Positions 1 to 9,169 of a stretch of 64,000 bases of DNA are shown piece after piece. Position 1 is the stretch's first letter, and every line of letters begins with the position of its first letter. The DNA lies in assembly GCA_937960895.1 (NCBI GenBank), contig CALCJD010000061.1:22279-86278 (forward strand), in the 5' to 3' direction. A program made the position numbers and the translations under genes. This stretch comes from an uncultured Spartobacteria bacterium. Its GTDB lineage: Bacteria > Verrucomicrobiota > Verrucomicrobiia > Chthoniobacterales > Terrimicrobiaceae. The notes beneath the pieces are model-generated. The model worked only from the letters and a program-made list of their open reading frames with translations, was not told the DNA's origin and made no database searches.

Positions 1-712
1 GATGGAATTGGTGCCCGGTCGTTCGCAGAATGTGTTCGAGGCCGTGGTGGTCATCCTTTACGACACCCTTGAGGGCATTGTGGGCAAGCACATGGTGGGC
101 AAGGTGTTCAGTCTGCTGGCCACGCTCTTCATTTTCATCGTCACCGCCAACTGGTTCGGACTGCTCCCGGGGGTCGGGTCCGTCGGCTGGGGCGAGCGCA
201 CCGGCTTTCTGACCGTGCACCACATCGACGTGCCGCTCCTGCGTCCGACCACGGCCGACCTCAACATGACGCTGGGCATGGCCACGGTTTTCATGGTGGT
301 CTGGCTGTACTGGACGATCAAGGAGATCGGCGTGGGCGGATTCATTCACCACACCTTTGGCGTCAAGGGCGGTTTGAAGGGTCTCATGGCGCTGGCGCTG
401 CTGCCCATCTTTCTCTTTGTGGGCGTCATCGAAATCATTTCCATCGCCTTCCGTCCGGTTTCGCTCTCCCTGCGACTTTTCGGCAACGTCTATGCCGGCG
501 AAACCCTGCTCACCACGATGATCACCCTGGGCAAGACCCTGGGCTTCCCCGAGTGGGTGGCCCACCTCTGCAGCGTCCTGCTGCCCATTCCCTTCTACTT
601 CCTCGAGCTCCTGGTCGGTCTGCTGCAGGCGCTCGTTTTCACCCTTTTGTGTGCGGTCTATATCCAACTCTCCACGGCTCATGACGAGGAGGAGGAAAAG
701 GCCCACCACTAA
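1..712 (+). CDS. atpB: F-type ATP synthase subunit a, 5'-truncated by the window edge
   Basis: Membrane stator subunit of F0 that forms the two half-channels for ion translocation against the c-ring. About 236 residues are visible. The first residue seen (an ATG at position 2) aligns with the interior of the family, so the N-terminal part with the first membrane segment lies outside the window. The conserved SLSLRLFGN motif carries the essential arginine, and AGE follows it. The C-terminal helices end in ELLVGLLQALVF, typical of the family, then a charged DEEEEK tail. It is the first gene of the atpBEFHAGDC operon. The identification is certain. Only the true start is unknown. Confidence 0.96.
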   Translation, partial: MELVPGRSQNVFEAVVVILYDTLEGIVGKHMVGKVFSLLATLFIFIVTANWFGLLPGVGSVGWGERTGFLTVHHIDVPLLRPTTADLNMTLGMATVFMVVWLYWTIKEIGVGGFIHHTFGVKGGLKGLMALALLPIFLFVGVIEIISIAFRPVSLSLRLFGNVYAGETLLTTMITLGKTLGFPEWVAHLCSVLLPIPFYFLELLVGLLQALVFTLLCAVYIQLSTAHDEEEEKAHH

Positions 713-778
713 CCCTTTTCCGTCGGGACCGTGGCTGGACTGCGGGCGGCGGAAGAAAACCCAAAACCCAAAGATACA

Positions 779-1021
779 ATGAACCTACTACTCCTTGCAG
801 CGGAAGCCGCTGCCGCAGGCGGAATCACCGGCAGCTTCACCCTTGGCATGGCCGGGGCGGGCGCCGGCATTGGCATCGGTCTTGTCGGGGCGAAGGCGGT
901 GGAAGCCGTCGGTCGCAATCCCGGCGCGTTCGGCCGTGTTCTGACCATCGGCATCATCGGCATGGCGCTGGCGGAAGCCATCGCCATTTATGCGCTCATC
1001 CGCGCTTTCGCCGGTCAGTAA
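779..1021 (+). CDS. atpE: F-type ATP synthase subunit c
   Basis: An 80-residue hairpin of two membrane helices that forms the rotating c-ring. The glycine-rich run GAGAGIGIG (26-34) packs helix 1, RNP (46-48) is the polar loop that contacts gamma/epsilon, and Glu66 in helix 2 is the ion-binding carboxylate. The residue after Glu66 is Ala, not the Ser/Thr found in classical Na+-binding rings, so proton coupling is the simpler inference. An in-frame upstream start at 731 would add a charged leader (GLRAAEENPKPK). The ATG at 779 gives the family's usual length and is preferred. It lies between atpB and atpF. Confidence 0.95.
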   Translation: MNLLLLAAEAAAAGGITGSFTLGMAGAGAGIGIGLVGAKAVEAVGRNPGAFGRVLTIGIIGMALAEAIAIYALIRAFAGQ

Positions 1022-1075
1022 TCCTTATCGTGGATCGTCGCGCCCGGCGCGGCGATCCACGCCATTTTCTTCTTC

Positions 1076-1585
1076 ATGGACGCAATTTACGCTCTGCTCG
1101 ATACCTTTGGAGTCACCTGGTCGAAGTTCATCGCCCAGATCATCCTCTTTGTGATCGTCTGGTGGGTCCTGCACAAATGGGCCTTCGGACCGATCCTGGC
1201 CATGCTCGACGAACGGCGCCGTCGCATCGAGGAAAGCCAGCAGAATGCCGAAAAAATCAAGAAGCAGCTGGCGGAGGCCGAACTGCGTTATCAGGAAGTG
1301 TTGCGCAAGGCCAATGAAGAAGCCTCCCGTCTCATCGAGGAAGCCCGTGCCAGCAGCGAGGCGCACACCCAGAAGCAGATCCAGCAGGCGATCAAGGACG
1401 CCGAGGGCATCATCGCCAAGGCCCGGGAAAGCATCGCCCAGGAGCGCACCAAGATGGTGGCCGAGGTCAAACAGGAGATGGCCGATCTTGTCGTGCACAC
1501 CACGGCCAGGGTCGTCGGCAAGGTTCTGACGCCGGAAGACCAGAAGCGCCTCTCCGAGGAAACCGCCCGCCAGCTCGCCGCCTGA
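1076..1585 (+). CDS. atpF: F-type ATP synthase subunit b
   Basis: Peripheral stalk subunit, 169 residues. There is one N-terminal membrane helix (about residues 15-35, rich in V/I/W). A long, highly charged amphipathic helix with frequent A/E/K/R then fills the rest, as expected for the coiled-coil stator dimer. The family region around KWAFGPILAMLDERRRRI follows the membrane segment. It sits between atpE and atpH in canonical order. Only one b-type subunit is present, with no duplicated b/b' pair. Confidence 0.93.
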   Translation: MDAIYALLDTFGVTWSKFIAQIILFVIVWWVLHKWAFGPILAMLDERRRRIEESQQNAEKIKKQLAEAELRYQEVLRKANEEASRLIEEARASSEAHTQKQIQQAIKDAEGIIAKARESIAQERTKMVAEVKQEMADLVVHTTARVVGKVLTPEDQKRLSEETARQLAA

Positions 1586-1595
1586 GGAGACACCC

Positions 1596-1982
1596 ATGAA
1601 GATCAGCAGAGAAGCCCGCCGCGCCGCCCGCGAACTGTTCCGGCTGACGCTCGTGAACGGGCGCGTGGACGCCGGCCGCACGAAGGAGATTTCCGACCGG
1701 CTGGTGGCCGAGCGGCCCCGTGGCTACTTTGAGATCCTCAAGGAGTTCACCCGGCTCGTCCGGCTCGAACTTTCCAAGCGCCACGCCGTGATCGAAAGCG
1801 CCGCCGAACTCGACGCGGCCACCGTGGCGGAAATCACCGGCAACCTGCGAAAGAAATTCGGTGACGACATCACCACGGAGTTTCACGTCAACCCGTCCCT
1901 CATCGGCGGCCTGCGCGTGAAGCTCGGCAGCGACGTCTGGGACGGCAGCATCCGCAGCCGTCTCGCATCCCTTGTCAAATAA
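1596..1982 (+). CDS. atpH: F-type ATP synthase subunit delta (short form)
   Basis: Links the peripheral stalk to the top of F1. The C-terminal half is clearly delta/OSCP: NPSLIGGLRVKLGSDVWDGS followed by a terminal helix. The protein has only 128 residues against roughly 175-185 for the usual family. The missing part is most of the N-terminal helical domain that normally binds the alpha subunits. The reading frame starts cleanly at an ATG ten bases after atpF, with no in-frame extension, so the short form looks genuine. Position between atpF and atpA confirms the identity. Confidence 0.88.
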   Translation: MKISREARRAARELFRLTLVNGRVDAGRTKEISDRLVAERPRGYFEILKEFTRLVRLELSKRHAVIESAAELDAATVAEITGNLRKKFGDDITTEFHVNPSLIGGLRVKLGSDVWDGSIRSRLASLVK

Positions 1983-2006
1983 CCCTCTCCCCAAACCGGT
2001 CCATCC

Positions 2007-3542
<1,536 letters not shown>

Positions 3543-3548
3543 GACTCC

Positions 3549-4418
3549 ATGGCCAGCCTTCGCGACATTCGCCGGCGCATCAAGTCGGTCAAAAACACCG
3601 CCCAGATCACCCGGGCGATGCAGATGGTCGCCGCCTCGAAAATGCGCAAGGCGCAGGAGGCGGCTCTCAGCGGACGTCCGTACGCCGAACTCCTCAACCG
3701 CGTGCTCGTCTCGCTGCGCGACCGGGTCGATTCCAGCATGCACCCGCTGCTGGAAAAGCGCGAGGTGAAGCACGAACTCGTCATCCTGCTCAGCACGGAC
3801 AAGGGCCTCTGCGGCGGCTTGAACACGAACCTGTTCCGTGAAGTGCTGAACTTCAACGCGGACACCACGAGCTTCATCACCGTGGGGCGCAAGGGCACGC
3901 AGTTCCTCGCCCGCACCCGCCGCAAGGTGATTGCGGACTTTGCGCTCAAGGACCATCCGAGCTTTCTCGAGACCAAGACGATTTCGAAGTTTGCCATCGA
4001 GAAATTCCTCGGCGGCGAGGTCGACAAGGTGACGGTGCTTTTCCCGCTCTTTGTCAACACGCTCACCCAGCGTCCGACGGCCATCCCGCTTCTGCCCATC
4101 ACCAGCCTCGAGGAGGCCGGCCTGGTGCACGACGGCGGAACTCCGGCGGCCCCGCCGGAGGGCGGCATCCTGTTCGAACCCGACGCCCAGAGCATCCTGG
4201 ACGCCATCGTGCCCTACTATGTGCACTACGAGTTGTACCAGATGCTGCTCGGCGCGCGCGCCTCGGAACACAGCGCCCGCATGGTCGCGATGAAGAGCGC
4301 CACCGACAACGCCAAGCAACTCGTCAAGGATCTCACTCTGGAATACAACAAGGCCCGCCAGGCCTCCATCACCACCGAACTTCTCGAAATTTCGACCGCG
4401 CAACTCGCGCTCGGCTAA
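3549..4418 (+). CDS. atpG: F-type ATP synthase subunit gamma
   Basis: Central rotating shaft of F1, 289 residues. The N-terminal helix signature DIRRRIKSVKNTAQITRAMQMV and the C-terminal helix beginning about SEHSARMVAMKSATDNA are both present. Together they form the coiled coil inside the alpha3beta3 ring. The central Rossmann-like portion contains LLSTDKGLCGGLN, typical of the family. It starts seven bases after the end of atpA, and atpD follows 15 bases later. Confidence 0.96.
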   Translation: MASLRDIRRRIKSVKNTAQITRAMQMVAASKMRKAQEAALSGRPYAELLNRVLVSLRDRVDSSMHPLLEKREVKHELVILLSTDKGLCGGLNTNLFREVLNFNADTTSFITVGRKGTQFLARTRRKVIADFALKDHPSFLETKTISKFAIEKFLGGEVDKVTVLFPLFVNTLTQRPTAIPLLPITSLEEAGLVHDGGTPAAPPEGGILFEPDAQSILDAIVPYYVHYELYQMLLGARASEHSARMVAMKSATDNAKQLVKDLTLEYNKARQASITTELLEISTAQLALG

Positions 4419-4433
4419 ACATCCATCACCACC

Positions 4434-5846
4434 ATGAGCAATATAGGAAAAATCGTCCAAGTGATCGGTCCCGTCGTGGACGTTGAATTTGATCGCGCAT
4501 CCGGCGCATTCCCCAAGATCTACGATGCGCTGGAAATCAACTACACGGTGGGTGGCCAGCCGACCAAGCTGACCCTCGAAGTGCAGCAGCACCTTGGCGA
4601 AAACTGGGTTCGCGCCATCGCCATGAGCTCGACGGAGGGTCTCACGCGCGGCATGGAGGTTGTGGCCACGGGGGCGCCCATCTCCGTTCCGGTGGGTGAG
4701 GGCGTGCTTGGCCGCATCTTCAACGTGATCGGCGAGCCGACCGACGAGCGCGGTCCGGTCAAGTTCACCAAGAAATACCCGATTCACCGCCACGCTCCGC
4801 CGCTCACGGAGCAGGACACCAAGGCGAAGATTCTCGAGACGGGCATCAAGGTCATCGACCTGATCTGTCCCTTCACCAAGGGCGGCAAGGTGGGCGCCTT
4901 CGGTGGTGCGGGCGTCGGCAAGACCGTCGTCATCATGGAGCTCATCAACAACATCGCCAAGGGACACGGCGGTTATTCCGTGTTCGCCGGCGTGGGTGAG
5001 CGCACCCGTGAGGGTAACGACCTCTATCACGAGATGAGCGAGTCGGGCGTCATCAACCAGGAAAAGATCGAGGAATCCAAGGTGGCGCTGGTCTACGGCC
5101 AGATGAACGAGCCCCCGGGAGCCCGTCTCCGCGTCGCCCTCACCGCGCTTTCCATGGCGGAATACTTCCGCGACGAGAAGAACCAGGACGTGCTGCTGTT
5201 CATCGACAACATCTTCCGCTTCTCGCAGGCCGGTGCCGAAGTGTCCGCGCTGCTCGGCCGCACGCCGAGCGCCGTGGGTTACCAGCCCACTCTGGCCGCG
5301 GAAATGGGTGACCTGCAGGAACGCATCACCTCCACCACCAAGGGATCCATCACCTCCTTCCAGGCGGTTTACGTGCCGGCGGACGACCTGACCGACCCGG
5401 CCCCCGCCAACACCTTTGCGCACCTCGACTCCACGATCGTGCTCGAGCGCTCCATCGCCGAGCTGGGCATCTACCCGGCCGTCGACCCGCTCGCCTCGAC
5501 CTCCAAGGCGCTGGCCCCGGAAATCGTCGGCGAGGAGCACTACAACGTGGCCCGCGGTGTCCAGAAGGTGCTGCAGCGCTACAAGGATCTGCAGGACATC
5601 ATCGCCATTCTCGGCATGGACGAACTGTCGCCCGAGGACAAACTCACCGTCTATCGCGCCCGCAAGATCCAGCGCTTCCTGTCCCAGCCCTTCCACGTGG
5701 CGGAAGTCTTCACGGGCACGCCGGGCCAATACGTCCCGATTCAGGAAACCATCCGCGGCTTCAAGGAAATCCTCGAGGGCAAACACGACGACGTGCCCGA
5801 GGTCAATTTCTACATGAAGGGCGGCATCGACATGATCAAGGAATAG
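4434..5846 (+). CDS. atpD: F-type ATP synthase subunit beta
   Basis: Catalytic subunit of F1 that makes ATP from ADP and phosphate, 470 residues, full length. The P-loop GGAGVGKT is at residues 157-164. The GERTREGNDLYHEM, LLFIDNIFRFSQAG and DELSPEDK (the DELSEED lever) blocks are all present. Membership of the beta family rather than V-type is clear from the length and these motifs. It is followed by an 88-base gap before atpC, the largest gap within the operon. Confidence 0.98.
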   Translation: MSNIGKIVQVIGPVVDVEFDRASGAFPKIYDALEINYTVGGQPTKLTLEVQQHLGENWVRAIAMSSTEGLTRGMEVVATGAPISVPVGEGVLGRIFNVIGEPTDERGPVKFTKKYPIHRHAPPLTEQDTKAKILETGIKVIDLICPFTKGGKVGAFGGAGVGKTVVIMELINNIAKGHGGYSVFAGVGERTREGNDLYHEMSESGVINQEKIEESKVALVYGQMNEPPGARLRVALTALSMAEYFRDEKNQDVLLFIDNIFRFSQAGAEVSALLGRTPSAVGYQPTLAAEMGDLQERITSTTKGSITSFQAVYVPADDLTDPAPANTFAHLDSTIVLERSIAELGIYPAVDPLASTSKALAPEIVGEEHYNVARGVQKVLQRYKDLQDIIAILGMDELSPEDKLTVYRARKIQRFLSQPFHVAEVFTGTPGQYVPIQETIRGFKEILEGKHDDVPEVNFYMKGGIDMIKE

Positions 5847-5934
5847 TTTAAGTGTTAGGTATGTGGGTTTTGAGAGCCTCCGGCTCGCGAGACCCGCGGC
5901 TTAACATCTGATTCCTGAAACTTGAGACTTCCTC

Positions 5935-6345
5935 ATGGCCACTCTCCGACTCGAAATCGTCACTCCCGAAGCCCGGACCTATTCCGATGACGTGGACTCC
6001 GTTGTGATTCCCGGCGTCGAAGGCGAACTGGGCATCCTGCCGCAGCACGTGGCACTTATGACCCAGCTGCTGCCGGGTGAGCTGCGCATCACCAAGAACG
6101 GACAGGAGACCCGTCTGGCGGTGGGCGAGGGATTTGTGGAGGTGACGGGCGAGAAGGTGTCCGTTTTGACCGACATGGCGGTGCCCGAACTCGACATCGA
6201 CGAGGCCGCCGCCGAGGAGGCCATGCGGCGCGCCGAGGAGGCCCTCAAGAACGAACACCTCGACGAGGAGGGCCTGGCCGCGGCCCAGGCCGCCATGCTC
6301 AAGTCGCTGGCGCAGCTTCGCGTCAAACGGCGCAAGCAGATCTGA
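5935..6345 (+). CDS. atpC: F-type ATP synthase subunit epsilon
   Basis: Regulatory subunit at the foot of the central shaft, 136 residues. The N-terminal beta-sandwich contains EGELGILPQHV, the hallmark of the family. The C-terminal part (about 85-136) is an Ala/Glu-rich helical hairpin that can inhibit ATP hydrolysis. The ATG is preceded by an 88-base spacer after atpD. It is the last gene of the operon, and the terminator-like hairpin at 6387-6418 lies 41 bases past its stop. Confidence 0.95.
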   Translation: MATLRLEIVTPEARTYSDDVDSVVIPGVEGELGILPQHVALMTQLLPGELRITKNGQETRLAVGEGFVEVTGEKVSVLTDMAVPELDIDEAAAEEAMRRAEEALKNEHLDEEGLAAAQAAMLKSLAQLRVKRRKQI

Positions 6346-6386
6346 TTTTTTGCCGTCCGGCATTAGACAAACGGCCGAATTCTGCG

Positions 6387-6421
6387 AAGGTTGGCGCGTG
6401 AATTTACGCGCCAACCTTTTT
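6387..6421 (+). terminator. Perfect 13-bp hairpin with T-run after atpC, overlapping the pectate lyase start
   Basis: AAGGTTGGCGCGT (6387-6399) is exactly complementary to ACGCGCCAACCTT (6406-6418), with a six-base loop GAATTT. A run of T follows (6417-6421) and then a further T-rich stretch. By structure it is a rho-independent terminator for the atp operon. It also contains the AAGG ribosome-binding sequence and most of the GTG start codon of the next gene, so it may control that gene as well. Confidence 0.75.
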
Positions 6422-7318
6422 GCTTTTCTGCTGTTGCTGTTTGTCCAGGCCATTCCCGTCCTTGCGCAGGACGGATTTGGCGGGGAGGCCTCCGGGGGCG
6501 CCGGGGGGCGCGAGGTGGTGGCGCGCACGCCGGAGGAATTCAGGGCCTACGCCGCCGCGGAGGAACCCCTGATCATCCGGGTGGAGGGGCCGCTTTCGAT
6601 CGGGATGACCCCGGTGGGTTCCCACAAGACGCTGGAGGGAACCGGACCGGCGGCGGTCATTCGCGGAAACCTCATGCTGGGCGGCGGGACGAGGAATGTC
6701 ATCATCCGCAACCTCACCTTCACCAATCCGATGAACAAAAAGGGCAAGGGCGGCGGCGACGGCATTACCGTGCGCGGCGCCAAACATGTGTTCATCACGA
6801 AGTGCACCTTTTCCGACTGTGCGGACGGTGCCATCGACGTCACCGAAGGCGCGGACTTTGTGACGATTTCCTGGTGCAAGTTTTCCTACACCAAGCAGCC
6901 GAAGCATCGCTTTGTCATGCTGACGATGGGGCGGTCGAAGAAGAAACACAAAAACAAGGTCCGGGTGACGCTGCACCACAATTGGTTTGCGGAGAACTGC
7001 GACCAGCGCATGCCGGCCGCGCGGAAGGCGCGCGTGCACCTCTACAACAACTATTTCAATTGCAGCGGGAATTCCTACTGCAGCAACGCGCGGCAGGACG
7101 CCGAGCTGCTGTGCGAGAGCAATTATTACGAGCGGGTGCAGAATCCGTGTTATGCCGAGGACGGCGGAAAAATCCGCACGTCGAACAACATTTACAGGGA
7201 CTGCACCGGCAAGATGGACAACCGCAACGACAAGGTTTTCGAGCCGCCCTACAAATGGAAGGTGGACAAGGCGGCGAAGGTGCCGGAGATCGTCCGCGCG
7301 GGAGCCGGGGCGCGTTGA
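6398..7318 (+). CDS. Secreted pectate lyase-like protein (PL1-type right-handed beta-helix)
   Basis: Predicted exported enzyme that cleaves pectate by beta-elimination, 306 residues from GTG 6398. Residues 1-24 form a signal peptide (hydrophobic core FAFLLLLFV, cleavage near VLAQ). The body has beta-helix repeats with NVIIRNLTF and VTLHHNWF. RMPAARKARVHLYNNYF matches the PL1 segment with the RxPxxR catalytic arginine region. It is cysteine-rich. A TTG start at 6350 is possible but would put a non-signal leader in front. The chosen GTG has AAGG eight bases upstream, and both lie in the hairpin at 6387-6418. The substrate is inferred from the family only. Confidence 0.82.
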   Translation: MNLRANLFAFLLLLFVQAIPVLAQDGFGGEASGGAGGREVVARTPEEFRAYAAAEEPLIIRVEGPLSIGMTPVGSHKTLEGTGPAAVIRGNLMLGGGTRNVIIRNLTFTNPMNKKGKGGGDGITVRGAKHVFITKCTFSDCADGAIDVTEGADFVTISWCKFSYTKQPKHRFVMLTMGRSKKKHKNKVRVTLHHNWFAENCDQRMPAARKARVHLYNNYFNCSGNSYCSNARQDAELLCESNYYERVQNPCYAEDGGKIRTSNNIYRDCTGKMDNRNDKVFEPPYKWKVDKAAKVPEIVRAGAGAR

Positions 7319-7349
7319 CGGCGCGGTGGCCGGATGTCCGGCCGGCGCC

Positions 7350-8228
7350 CTACAGCTGCCGTCCGGTGAGCCGCTCGTAGGCTTCGACGTATTTGGCGGA
7401 CGTCTTTTCGATGATGTCCGGCGGCAGGGCCGGGGCGGGCGGTTGCTTGTCCCAGTCGAGGCTCTCGAGGTAGTCGCGGACAAACTGCTTGTCGAAGCTC
7501 GGCGGACTGCCGCCCGGGGCGTATTCGGATTCCGGCCAGAACCGGGAGGAGTCCGGCGTGAGAACCTCGTCGATCAGGACGACCTCGCCGTCGTACATGC
7601 CGAACTCGAATTTGGTGTCCGCCACGATGATGCCGCGCTCCGCGGCGTAGGCGCGCCCGTGTTCGTAGAGCTCAATGGTGGCCTTGCGCACCTGCAGGGC
7701 GACTTCATCCCCCAGGATGGCCCGGCACTGACGCCAGGTGATGTTTTCGTCATGCCCGGTCTCCGCCTTGGTGGCGGGGGTGAAGAGGGTTTCCGGCAGA
7801 CGGTCCCCCTGGCGGAGTCCGGGAGGCAGCGGCTGGCCGCACACCGTGCCGCTCTGCTGGTATTCCTTCCAGCCCGAGCCGGCCAGATAACCGCGGGCCA
7901 CGCATTCCACCGGAAGCGGCAGGGCCTTTTTGACGATCATGGAGCGCCCGGAGAGGATCTCCTCATACGGCTTCAGTTTTTCCGGGAACTGGCGGAAATG
8001 GGTCGTGAGGAAATGATTTTCGATGAAGTCGAGCTTCTCGAACCAGAACGCGGAGATCTGGGTCAGGACCTCGCCCTTGCGCGGAATGGCATTCGGGAGA
8101 ATGCAGTCGAAGGCGGAGATGCGGTCCGTCGCGACGAAAAGAAGGCTGTCGCCGAGGTCGAAAACTTCGCGCACCTTTCCGCTGCGCAGTTTCGGGATGC
8201 CGGGAAGATCACAGGCGAGGATGTCCAT
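7350..8228 (-). CDS. purC: Phosphoribosylaminoimidazole-succinocarboxamide synthase (SAICAR synthetase)
   Basis: Purine biosynthesis: joins aspartate to CAIR with ATP. It has 292 residues, the longer SAICAR synthetase form. Recognisable blocks are KLRSGKVREVF (nucleotide loop), LLFVATDRISAFD, VECVARGYLAGSGWKEY and LTPDSSRFWPES near the C-terminus. The start codon ATG at 8228 gives MDILACDLPG. It stands alone, convergent with the pectate lyase, with no other pur gene adjacent. Confidence 0.95.
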   Translation of the reverse strand: MDILACDLPGIPKLRSGKVREVFDLGDSLLFVATDRISAFDCILPNAIPRKGEVLTQISAFWFEKLDFIENHFLTTHFRQFPEKLKPYEEILSGRSMIVKKALPLPVECVARGYLAGSGWKEYQQSGTVCGQPLPPGLRQGDRLPETLFTPATKAETGHDENITWRQCRAILGDEVALQVRKATIELYEHGRAYAAERGIIVADTKFEFGMYDGEVVLIDEVLTPDSSRFWPESEYAPGGSPPSFDKQFVRDYLESLDWDKQPPAPALPPDIIEKTSAKYVEAYERLTGRQL

Positions 8229-8301
8229 GGAATCCGCAATCTATGCGCGCCGCCCGGGAAGCGGGAAGGTTAATTTCATTCCCGCGGTGACGGGACGGCG
8301 T

Positions 8302-8556
8302 TCAGCCCCGCGCGGATTTTTTGTCGGGTGAGGGCAGGAGGGTTCCGGTGAGGGCGGAGAGGCCTTCCTCGAGGTTTTTCTGAATCCTTCCGAAGATGCC
8401 CACGTCCTTTTTGCTCGGGTGGGTGCCCCGGGGTTTCGGCTTGAGGGTGCGGCGTTTGCCGGCGGCCTTCGCCTTCGTCTTTCGGGCGGTCCGGACCGGT
8501 GAGGCGGCGCGGGTTTTTCGGGAGGAGGCTTTGGCGGATTTTTGGGCGGTGTTCAT
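8302..8556 (-). CDS. Small Lys/Arg/Ala-rich basic protein, function unknown
   Basis: An 84-residue frame from ATG 8556. Residues 1-50 are strongly basic with repeated K/R/A/S/T and PK(P)RG motifs, like the tails of histone-H1-like or other nucleic-acid-binding proteins. Residues 52-72 (GIFGRIQKNLEEGLSALTG) look like one amphipathic helix. A longer upstream extension of the frame reads antisense through the next gene and is not believed. No strong ribosome site is seen. Composition in high-GC DNA can mimic such proteins, so the call is tentative. Confidence 0.45.
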   Translation of the reverse strand: MNTAQKSAKASSRKTRAASPVRTARKTKAKAAGKRRTLKPKPRGTHPSKKDVGIFGRIQKNLEEGLSALTGTLLPSPDKKSARG

Positions 8557-8640
8557 GGCTGCCCGGAAATCGGCCGTCCGGCCGTGCGCGGATGTCCAAA
8601 AATTCTCGCGCGGATCGGGAGGGTCCGTTAAATTGGGGAC

Positions 8641-8970
8641 ATGTTCGACAAAGGTCAGAAAGTTGTCTGCATTAATGACGATTTTTCTCCGACGGTCCGG
8701 CGCTTGTACAAGGAGCTTCCCGTCAAGGACCAAGTGTACACGGTCCGGGATGTGACCATCGGACGCGCCCGGGTGACCAGCGGTTCCGGAGGGGAGAACG
8801 AGATTTCCTACCTGGTGCTTCTCGAGGAGCTGCACAATCCCGACGACCCCTACATGCACGAAAACGCGGGACAGGAAATGGGCTTCCGGAGCGACCGTTT
8901 TGCGCCGCTCGAGGAGCTCGAGAACACCGAATATGCCGAGGCTGCGGAAGTGCTCGTCCACCCTCGCTGA
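8641..8970 (+). CDS. Hypothetical protein, 109 residues
   Basis: Soluble acidic protein beginning MFDKGQKVVCINDDF, with a VYTVRD beta-rich segment and a Glu-rich C-terminus (LEELENTEYAEAAE). The N-terminal pattern (charged residues, KVVCI.DD, then K..VYTVR) resembles small SH3-like domains of unknown function found in phage and chromosomes, but no family is assigned. A GGGGA ribosome site lies just before the ATG (8634-8638). It is divergent from the basic protein gene at 8302 and is followed by a relic of a VOC gene. Confidence 0.6.
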   Translation: MFDKGQKVVCINDDFSPTVRRLYKELPVKDQVYTVRDVTIGRARVTSGSGGENEISYLVLLEELHNPDDPYMHENAGQEMGFRSDRFAPLEELENTEYAEAAEVLVHPR

Positions 8971-8995
8971 ACCCGGCGGGAGACGGGACGCGGCC

Positions 8996-9145
8996 GGCGT
9001 GGAACCCATGGAACCGCAGCTCGGCGCCGACGGATCGTGGAAAATGTGGGCGCACGACCCGGACGGAACCTCCCTCGGGTTCCATCAATACACTCCGGAG
9101 AGTTCCCAATACGCCGGCGCGGACTGCCGGGTGGACCGGGGCTGA
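8996..9145 (+). pseudogene. C-terminal relic of a VOC-fold (glyoxalase/bleomycin-resistance type) gene
   Basis: A frame ending at 9145 contains GADGSWKMWAHDPDGTSLGF followed by HQYTPESSQ, the last strand region of the VOC fold (compare the common W..DPDG..ieF.QYTPES pattern). There is no start codon or N-terminal beta-alpha-beta module in this frame: upstream it runs antiphase through the end of the 8641-8970 gene. Only about 50 residues of a normal 120-150 remain, so this is a gene remnant and not an active enzyme. Confidence 0.6.
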
Positions 9146-9169
9146 GCGCCGCGTGCGGCTTGGGGAACG

